DNA from: Tillandsia leiboldiana
Taxonomy: Eukaryota; Streptophyta; Magnoliopsida; Poales; Bromeliaceae
DNA length: 64,000 bases
Direction of reading: 5' to 3'
NCBI GenBank assembly: GCA_029204045.2
Contig: CM055076.1
Span: forward strand, 18,223,269 to 18,287,268
The position numbers and the translations under genes are program-made. The notes beneath the pieces were generated by a model that saw nothing but the letters and a program-made list of their open reading frames with translations, ran no database searches and was not told the DNA's origin. This document shows, piece by piece, positions 57,855-64,000 of this stretch; positions within the stretch are counted from its first letter, which is position 1; every line of letters starts with the position of its first letter.

Positions 57855-57866
57855 CTTTCCATAACA
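57629..57866 (-). repeat. 5' LTR of copia E, with a (TA)n tract
   Basis: This 238-bp LTR contains about 35 TA units (about 57781-57852). It is followed by the target duplication CATCC (57867-57871), identical to 30825-30829. Confidence 0.94.
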
Positions 57867-58202
57867 CATCCTATCAAATATTCCCCATTGAACTGAGGAA
57901 ACTTGATCTTAGTGAATCGAGGAGAAAATTGAGATCTATTGGAGTTGTTACCTTCAGATCGATGGGTTGCAGGGGGACTGTCACTAACTCCAGAAGAAAC
58001 TGATGCATGCAAATTTACAAACATTTGGTGTACCTCCTCCATATCCTTGTGTTGTTGCTCCCTTAATTATTGGATGGCTTGATCTTGTCGAACTATAGAT
58101 TCCTTGATCAATTGCCGAAGCATTTCCTCCATCTTCTTTAGCTCTGGAGCCCTCGTCTCCATATCTTAGCCACCACCAAGGATTGCCGCTCTCATACCAA
58201 AT
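57867..58202 (-). pseudogene. Gag N-terminal part of chromovirus F
   Basis: Minus-strand frames carry EEVHQMFVNLHASVS (about 58040-57995) and a gag start ending SPRFTKIKFPQFNGEYLIG (about 57925-57870), typical of Ty3 gag (KIDFPRFDG-type wording). The frame continues at 30829 on the other side of copia E. Just right of it, at about 58182-58202, lies the primer-binding site of F. Confidence 0.88.
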
Positions 58203-58555
58203 TGATACCTTAGATACCACGAGCTATAGTAGAGAGCTCTAAGTGGAGCTCGGGTACCCTCAACAATGGCAAATTGTAGAAAGTGGAGGAATAGAGAAGA
58301 GAAATAGGCAGGGAAAGAAGAAGATGAAGAAGATTTGTATTTAGTTCCAAAACTGGATCAATTACATTGCGTAATTAAGTAGAAAACAGTAGTTTGGCGT
58401 CTAAGCTGTTAAGGTAGTTAGACAGTTGTTAAGGTGGTTGGGAAATGGATGGACGGTTGCGATTCTCTCGGTGTTCATAATATCCGATGGCCCATTTGCA
58501 GCGACTGAAGAATACCATTGCATAGTGTGAGAAGAGCTAAATCATAGGTGTATCA
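58203..58555 (-). repeat. 5' LTR of chromovirus F
   Basis: This 353-bp LTR starts TGATACCTTAGATACC and ends GGTGTATCA. It is clearly diverged from 19515-19961 and lacks that LTR's local duplication and GA run. TTTAC follows at 58556-58560. Confidence 0.93.
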
Positions 58556-58704
58556 TTTACCTCTCATCGTGCATTTTAAATTTTTGTGTGAGTTAAATGT
58601 GTATATTTCTCTTTCCTGTTTATCTATATTTCTCTCTTCTTGATATCTTTTGCACGTGTTTTTCTGTTCAAGATGATAATAACAAATGTTTTGATACTTT
58701 GTAG

Positions 58705-58995
58705 GTATCTGGATATTGTGGATTGCTTTTGGGAAGCCCTGTAATTCTCTATGAGATCATAGCCTTTGTACTACCTGGTCTAACGAAAGATGAGAGGAAA
58801 TTCTTGGGTCCTATAGTCTTGGGCTCTTCGGTACTATTCTATGCTGGTATTGTCTTCTCCTATTCAGTTCTAACTCCAGCTGCATTGGGCTTCTTTATCA
58901 ACTATGCGGAGGGAGCGGTGGAGTCTCTGTGGTCGATAGATCAGTACTTTGAGTTTGTACTCGTGCTTATGTTCAGCACCGGACTAGCTTTCCAG
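58705..58995 (+). CDS. TATC: Chloroplast TatC, middle exon
   Basis: This 291-bp exon of 97 whole codons lies between acceptor TTTGTAG and donor CAG|GTAATT. It covers membrane spans two to four: GYCGLLLGSPVILYEIIAF (about 58711-58767), the lumenal-side loop ahead of VLGSSVLFYAGIVFSYSVL (about 58825-58880), and DQYFEFVLVLMFSTGLAFQ (about 58939-58995). The stretch YAEGAVESLWSIDQYF is highly conserved in plant TatC. Phase matches both neighbouring exons, and no stop or frameshift is present, so the gene appears to be under constraint despite the giant intron before it. Confidence 0.96.
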
Positions 58996-59284
58996 GTAAT
59001 TATTTCTGGCATATAATTGGTGGCCGTGAAATCTTGATTTTCAATTTGATTTCTCAGCTTCCGAATTAAAGTTTAACTGTGTACTATGTTTACCAAATAA
59101 ATCCGAGAGTACCGTGTCTTTATATCCTTTTTGCCAAATTCACAATGGAAAGTGTTACATGTCGAATAGTTTCTATTTATAGTCATTTTGTGAATAATGC
59201 TTTAGTAATTTGAAGGTTTTCTTTTCAAATAATTTGTCAGCTTTGTCAATATACTTGAATTTGATAGTTTGTATGCACTGGTGT

Positions 59285-59892
59285 TGATGAAGGATGGAGT
59301 GTCCTAGGTTTTAGAGGGCTACAAAATAAGATTTGTAATTTTGAAATAGTTTTTTGAATTTTTTATACTTTTTTTAGAAATTTTTGTAATTAAAAAGAAG
59401 AAATTATGAAAATTAAAGAAAAATAGAAAAATTAGAAAAATAGAAAAAAGAAAAAAAAATTAGAAAGATAATCAGGACTCACTCTTGAACCGAACTCGCT
59501 TCGGGACTGAACTCACTCTGGGATGATGCATTTGTGAAGGAAAAAAAAGAAATCATTGTCAAAGTCTGTCTTCATTATAGATTCATAAAATCACATATCA
59601 TCATACAAAAAGTCTCATGTCTTATTTATACTATTCTTAACCTTACCTATACATAACAACTTAGGATTTAATCTTATCCTAAATAACTAATTAAAACAAT
59701 CTTATCTAGAGATTAACTAAACAATAATAATATAAAAATAACTACAGATAAAATCAAATAATAGGATAGCTAAAAAATCTCATTTAACTAACTAAAAGAT
59801 ATGCTTAACTAATCTAATCTAATCTAATTAAAAAATCTATGAACTAAATCGGTTTAATCCGATCAACATAAGTACAAGCCTATTATGCATCA
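59285..59892 (-). repeat. 3' LTR of element L
   Basis: This 608-bp, AT-rich LTR is clearly diverged from 60886-62043 at many positions and small indels, so insertion is not recent. Confidence 0.88.
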
Positions 59893-60312
59893 TTCGCTTC
59901 TGCTGTGCAGGATCTCGCCCTCGAGATTAGTTGGATTTTTAAGGTGATAGGAAACAACCAAGTGTGTAGAATAAAGTGATGCAACCTAATGCCTGCATGT
60001 CGAACAACCTGTATCATCTGAGTTTCTGACTTGATATAAGGAAAGCGACTGATAAATTCATAAGACTTCATAAGATTTGATATCAATAAGAAAGATGGTT
60101 TTGGTGCAATCTAACGCTCTGGTATGGAGGATTCATTTTGCCGGGGCAATGAGGGTAACTCGATAGGTAATCTTACCTCTTCAACACGCACGCTCATCTA
60201 CCTTGGCTTCTTGATTTAACAGTGGATGCTCAAATTCTAATATGGTCACATTTAGAATTTCTTTGCAATCGGATGGTGTGGATGGAACTGGATCAGAATT
60301 GTCGACTCCCAC

Positions 60313-60600
60313 CTATGCTATAGGTGGTGTACTTTGTTGAGCAATTAGTTTCTCTAGTTGAACTTTTAGTTGGATCCATCGATATTCTTCTCTGATCATA
60401 TCCATCCATTGAAAACCATCTTCAGCAATTTTAGCATCATCTTTAATATCTCTCAACCTTCTTTCTTCTTCCTCCAAAAATATTCTGTTAAAATCAAGAT
60501 GAGATATTTGTCGTTGCCTTTGCCACCATCTTAAGTCATCTAGTATTTCCATCCGAATATTGTTTCCTTTTCTCTCAAAGTATAATTTCTGATTGTACAA
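60313..60600 (-). pseudogene. Gag-like frame inside element L
   Basis: I do not recognise this 95-codon frame with certainty. It is charged and helical (EILDDLRWWQRQRQISHLDF, EEEERRLRDIKDDAKIAEDG), has no zinc knuckle and no protease or RT follows. It may be the coiled-coil start of a gag gene kept by the element, or only a leftover. A T run of about 33 bases (60719-60753) lies just to its right. Confidence 0.4.
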
Positions 60601-60715
60601 CTATTCATCAAACTTGACTCTTGTCGTCTCGCATATTTCTTTCAATGATTTTGTATATATCCCTTTTCTTTTGTTATACTTCTAGAAAACTTTTTTAAGA
60701 CATTCTTTTGCATCC

Positions 60716-60753
<38 letters not shown>

Positions 60754-60885
60754 CTCCACGCTTTTTCTTAAACTTTTTATTATTATACTCACTTTTTTTC
60801 TTCAATTCTCACCACGTTTTTTTTAACAAGCCCAAAACTTTGACGAAATAGAATCATCAAATAGCCTAAGCTCTGATATCAAATT

Positions 60886-61522
60886 TGATGTAGGACGGAG
60901 TATAGGGTCGTACGTTTTAGAGGGCTCAAAAGTGTGATTTATAATTTTGAAAGCTTTTTGGAATTTTGAAATATTTTTTTTTGATTTTTTTTTAGAATTT
61001 TTTGTAATTTTTTAAAAAAATTATGAAAATTAAAGAAAAATAGAAAAAAGGGAAAAAAAAATAGAAACGATAATCAGGACTCACTCTTTAACCGAACTCG
61101 CTTCAGGATTGAACTCACTCTAGGACGATGCATTTGCGAAGGAAAAAAAAAATCATTATCAAAGCCTTTGTCTTCGATATAAATTCATAAAATTACATAT
61201 TCATCGTCATACAAAGAGTCTTATGTCTTATTTATACTAGGAGTGTCAACGAGCCGAACACGAGCGAGCTGGGGTCGGCTCGTGTTCGGCTCGTTTAATA
61301 AACGAGCCGAACACGAGCTGGCTCGTTTAAATATCGAGCTGAAAAATTCGGCTCGTGTTCGGCTCGTTTATTAACGAGTCGAACACGAGCTGGCTCGCGA
61401 ACAACAAATTTGATTTTCATTCCTACTATTAGGTGTAAAGTTGAAAGAAAATTTAAAAATTAAAATTTTAATCTAATAATTAAAATTCTTAAAAAATTAA
61501 TGGCCTAAAATCTAAATAGTAA

Positions 61523-61593
<71 letters not shown>

Positions 61594-62043
61594 GAGCTGT
61601 TATCGAGCCGATCACGAGCGAGCTGACCCCAGCTCGTGTTCGGCTCGTTTATTAAACGGGCTGAAAAATTCGGCTCGTGTTCGGTTCGTTTACTAAACGA
61701 ACGATTCGATCTCGAGCTCATTTTGAGCCGAACACGAGCTGGCTCGCGAACAGCGAGCTGGATTGCCACCCCTAATTTATACTATTCGTAATCTTGCCTT
61801 AAATAACCAACTTAGGATTTAATCTTATCCTAAATAACTAATTAAAACAACTTTATCTAGAGATTAACTAAACAATAATAATCTAAAAATAAATATAGAT
61901 AAAATCAAATAAGAGGATAGCTAAAAAATCTCATTTAACTAACTAAATGGTATGCTCAACTAATCTAATCTAATCTAATTTAAAAAACTATGAACTAAAT
62001 TGGTTTAATCTGATCAACATAAGTTCAAGCCTGTTCAGCATCA
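60886..62043 (-). repeat. 5' LTR of element L, split by MITE M
   Basis: It is 1,158 bp as it stands, and about 613 bp after removing M and one copy of its 8-bp duplication, matching the 608-bp partner. Confidence 0.88.
61238..61774. mobile_element. 537-bp hAT-like MITE M
   Basis: The ends are TAGGAGTGTCAA and the complement, TAGGGGTGGCAA, with an exact 8-bp duplication ATTTATAC (61230-61237 and 61775-61782). Inner arms repeat GGCTCGTGTTCGGCTCG and its complement several times, so the two sides can pair over much of their length. A (TA)n tract lies at about 61527-61590. It is unrelated to the CAAGG family. Confidence 0.92.
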
Positions 62044-63602
62044 CGTGTGTTGATATAGGCTGGACAGTTCCAATCCCAATTGCCCTGTATCCAAGCATTT
62101 TGGTTTGGGCCCACCATAGCCTAGATGGTTTCGAAAAACCTTGCAAATTAACACTCTTTTGATCTCTGGTTAACTTTGGGATTGTTTAATTGAGGCTTGG
62201 CACCACTTAATCATTTATCGTTAAAAAATCTGACTGCTGCCCAGTTCAAAACATTGGGCCTGTTTGGCCTAGCTATGAGTAGTGCTATTGAAAAAGTACT
62301 GTATGAAATAATGCGGTGCTATAAAAAAAGCTGTGCTGCGTTTGACTGTTTTTGCTAAAAGTATAGTCTATTATAGAAAGTTGTATGGCAAAAATTTTAT
62401 TAAATTATTATAAACTAGTAGAAAGTATATTAAAAAACATAAATTTAATTTAGTGGTCCCATTATTTAATTTTTAATAACAATTTGAAATTAAAATTTGA
62501 ATTTGAATTTAAAATTTAAAATTGAATTTAAAATTAAGAACTAAATTTAAATTTGAATTCTAAAATTAAATATAAATTTAAAATTCTAATCCAAAATAAA
62601 AAATTAAATTTGAAATTTAAATCCAAAATTAATTTAAAATTCAACTTCAAGATTAGAATTTAAATTTGAATTTGGAACCTATCAAATTTAAATTTTAAAT
62701 TTGAATTAAAAAATGTGACTAGGAATTTTAAAATTTAATTCAAAATATAATTTAACTTTATAATGTACATTTAAATATAAATTTAAATTTATTAATTTTA
62801 AATCAAACAAAATTAGCTTTTAAAAAATAAATTGGGGACCAAATTTTAAAAACTTGCAAATATTGAGGACCAACATTAAAATAAACCTGAAGTTTCTACC
62901 CAATTGTTTTTTTTTTTTTGGCCCCAAAATTTATTTTGATTCCCAAAATTAACTTCCAAAAATAAAGAAAGAAACATTTCTGCCGTAGAAAGCTGAGGAG
63001 CATCTATAGAAAGGGCGGGGGCGTGCGGAACGCATATTTTACGTTCTACACCCTTCCGCCAAACAGCAATTTTGGATGATAGGTTGTTTTGGTTCGCAAA
63101 AGCCGGGCGAAATGGGTACATTATCTAGGCTTACTTTTATTATAAATGAAATTGGCAAAAGCCGGGCCGAACAGGTATATTATCTAGGGTTAATTTTATT
63201 ATAATTGGGATTGGAAACTTGGAATGTGCAGATCCACTCAGGCTAGCCTATAGCTCTTTAACGCCCCTAAGCATATGGGTAACACCCTCCCATAGTGGAT
63301 AAAAGGGAGATTTGTGTCTGTATACGACGACTAAGTATTTAGTATTTTAGCTTGGGCTTCTGCAGTTTGGGCCAGTAAGTTGCTAGCTAGTTCTAGTAAG
63401 GTTGGGTTGTTACAATATGTGAGTATATTAGGTTGGTTGTTATTAGATGCTTGCTGGATAAGGACAATTTGCTAGTTCAAAACATTGTACAGAGTTGAAA
63501 ACTTAACGCTGTTTAACGTTCGGAAAGGCATACGTTGTTACAAATGTTATATCTGTGTGACTTACTTAGGATTTGTCCCTTCTCTGTGATTTTTGTTTGT
63601 AG
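62044..63602. other. Right part of TatC intron 2
   Basis: The 62400-62820 part is extremely AT-rich, built of AAATTTAAAATT-like steps. A weak MITE-like pair, CCTGTTTGGCCTAGC (about 62259) and the complement of GCCGGGCCGAACAGG (about 63160-63174), may mark a further element, but I found no clear duplication. The last 18 bases form the splice acceptor tract. Confidence 0.4.
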
Positions 63603-63812
63603 GTTCCTGTTATACAGCTATTATTGGGACAAGTTGGTTTGGTGTCTGGGGACCAAATGCTCTCAATCTGGAGATACGTTGTCGTTGGTGCAGTTGTTGC
63701 CGCTGCGGTGCTTACGCCTTCGACTGACCCCCTGACCCAGATGCTGTTGGCTGGGCCATTGTTAGGACTCTATTTAGGCGGCGCATGGATGGTAAAACTC
63801 ATCAGACGTTAG
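63603..63812 (+). CDS. TATC: Chloroplast TatC, last exon
   Basis: It encodes 69 codons and a TAG stop (63810-63812). It completes span four (VPVIQLLLGQVGLV) and holds spans five and six: YVVVGAVVAAAVLTPSTDP (about 63675-63730) and QMLLAGPLLGLYLGGAWMV (about 63739-63795), ending KLIRR. Conserved plant TatC wording (GDQMLSIWRYVVVGAVVAAA, STDPLTQMLLA) runs without a break. The exon joins the previous one in phase. Together the three exons give 263 residues, covering the whole conserved TatC core. Confidence 0.96.
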   Translation, partial: VPVIQLLLGQVGLVSGDQMLSIWRYVVVGAVVAAAVLTPSTDPLTQMLLAGPLLGLYLGGAWMVKLIRR

Positions 63813-64000
63813 ATTCTTTGATGAACTAGTGTAACATATGTAAGCACGTATACATGAGCTGGTTTGCTCTCTTCCCACCTGCTACATTATACCATGTGCA
63901 ATGTTGTTTATTTTCTATACAGTAGGATGGGAAGTGAAGCTGGTCGTTGGTTTTTAATATATTTGAAAGTTCAAAATGTATCTTCTTGATCCCAGGTTGA
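63813..64000 (+). other. 3' untranslated region of TatC
   Basis: The sequence directly after the TatC stop is presumably 3' UTR. I see no canonical AATAAA within it, so the polyadenylation site may be weaker or lie beyond the window. Confidence 0.6.

Larger units (their letters stand above)
30830..57866 (-). mobile_element. Ty1/copia retrotransposon E, split by two large insertions
   Basis: The LTRs (30830-31058 and 57629-57866) start TGAAGAAAAC and end CCATAACA on the + strand. The exact 5-bp duplication CATCC lies at 30825-30829 and 57867-57871. The primer-binding site TGGTATCAGAGCC adjoins the right LTR on the minus strand, and GAGGGTGAG adjoins the left LTR. Once the Harbinger-like MITE block (34159-43259) and hAT B (43806-56951) are removed, about 4.78 kb remains, a normal copia size. 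The gag frame is split by both insertions. Its RT motif reads YVDN rather than YVDD. It lies within the gag region of F, in the same orientation. Confidence 0.96.
19515..58555 (-). mobile_element. Ty3/gypsy chromovirus F, host of the whole nest
   Basis: The LTRs are 19515-19961 and 58203-58555, with a target duplication TTTAC at 19510-19514 and 58556-58560. The primer-binding site next to the right LTR reads TTGGTATGAGAGCGG on the minus strand. The purine tract next to the left LTR reads GGAGGAGGGGG on the minus strand. Gag, protease, RT, RNase H, integrase and a C-terminal chromodomain follow in Ty3 order, so it is a chromovirus. Removing the nested copia E, chromovirus G, hAT H and the 28671 MITE leaves about 5.35 kb, a normal length. 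Active-site changes (protease IDFGS, RT FFDG, RNase H TNAS) and frameshifts show it is dead. Confidence 0.96.
18771..58704 (+). other. Giant TatC intron (39,934 bp) filled by nested transposons
   Basis: It begins GTAAAT and ends TTTGTAG. Peptide continuity across it (FFFTTLK then VSGYCGLLLGSP) matches plant TatC without a gap, so the splice is secure. Only about 740 bp at the left (18771-19514) and about 150 bp at the right (58556-58704) lie outside element F. If expressed, the gene must splice out almost 40 kb containing full LTR promoters and polyadenylation signals on both strands. Confidence 0.93.
59285..62043 (-). mobile_element. Small non-autonomous LTR element L
   Basis: The LTRs are 59285-59892 (608 bp) and 60886-62043 (613 bp once MITE M is removed). 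They start TGATGWAGGAYGGAGT on the + strand and end GCATCA. The flanks GGTGT (59280-59284) and CGTGT (62044-62048) agree at four of five bases. A primer-binding site close to TGGTATCAGAGC (reading TGATATCAGAGC on the minus strand) adjoins the right LTR. The internal part is under 1 kb and has no pol genes, so it depends on proteins from elsewhere. Confidence 0.87.
58996..63602 (+). other. TatC intron 2 (4,607 bp)
   Basis: It begins GTAATT and ends TTTGTAG. More than half of it is the non-autonomous LTR element L. The remaining left part (58996-59284) has no feature I can name. Confidence 0.92.

Noticed and set aside
63624..63812. Separate small gene starting at 63624
   Set aside because: It is the internal part of the last TatC exon; the frame opens earlier, at the splice acceptor 63603.

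Overview
This is nuclear DNA of a flowering plant; I lean towards a monocot but cannot prove it from this window. The only host gene I recognise is the one for thylakoid TatC, the multi-pass subunit of the chloroplast twin-arginine translocase, on the + strand. Three exons are present: 18478-18770, 58705-58995 and 63603-63812. They have clean GT..AG borders and encode about 263 residues through to the stop. The exon or exons for the transit peptide were not found.

The intron between the first two visible exons is 39,934 bp, and all but about 0.9 kb of it is one nested stack of transposable elements. The stack can be peeled using target-site duplications (TSDs) read directly from the sequence. 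A Ty3 chromovirus (F, 19515-58555, minus strand, TSD TTTAC) sits in the intron. F was then hit by a Ty1/copia element (E, 30830-57866, TSD CATCC), a Ty3 chromovirus (G, 22372-27739), a 915-bp hAT deletion derivative (H, 21420-22334) and a 344-bp hAT MITE (28671-29014, TSD CTTCATGC). E was hit by a Harbinger/Tourist-like MITE (34159-43259, TSD TAA) and a large hAT (B, 43806-56951, TSD GCTGTGAG). The Harbinger-like MITE holds a Mutator-like element (D, 34480-42818, TSD ATTTATAAA) that carries a mudrA-type transposase gene and a plant-mobile-domain gene, and D holds another 344-bp hAT MITE (36995-37338, TSD ATTCCACC). B holds a second hAT of its own family (C, 44034-46502, TSD CTATATAT), which holds a solo LTR (45428-46299, TSD ATTAC). 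B also carries a 10-bp-TSD element (J), a GC-rich Pack-MULE-like element (K) and a nearly perfect 3.75-kb tandem duplication. With the nests removed, F is about 5.35 kb and E about 4.78 kb, normal lengths for their families, so the layout is self-consistent.

Left of TatC, the window starts in a decayed Ty3 polyprotein (about 501-2132 and 7280-7489). It is split by a complete copia element (P, 2133-7279, TSD GTGGC) whose two 198-bp LTRs read as identical although its genes are broken. Next comes a full-length but decayed hAT (A, 8546-13979, TSD GTTTTATT) with its own 597-bp MITE inside, then about 4.5 kb of AT-rich DNA with a Ty3 gag relic. The second TatC intron (4.6 kb) holds a small non-autonomous LTR element (L, 59285-62043) with a hAT-like MITE (M, 61238-61774).

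The most distinctive feature is one hAT family with at least seven members in 64 kb, from transposase-bearing to 344 bp. It is marked by CAAGG-type ends, 8-bp TSDs and arrays of short CGGCAC/GTGCCG and GGTATCG/CGATACC palindromes. No open reading frame in the transposable elements looks fully intact, so only TatC is expected to make a functional protein here.
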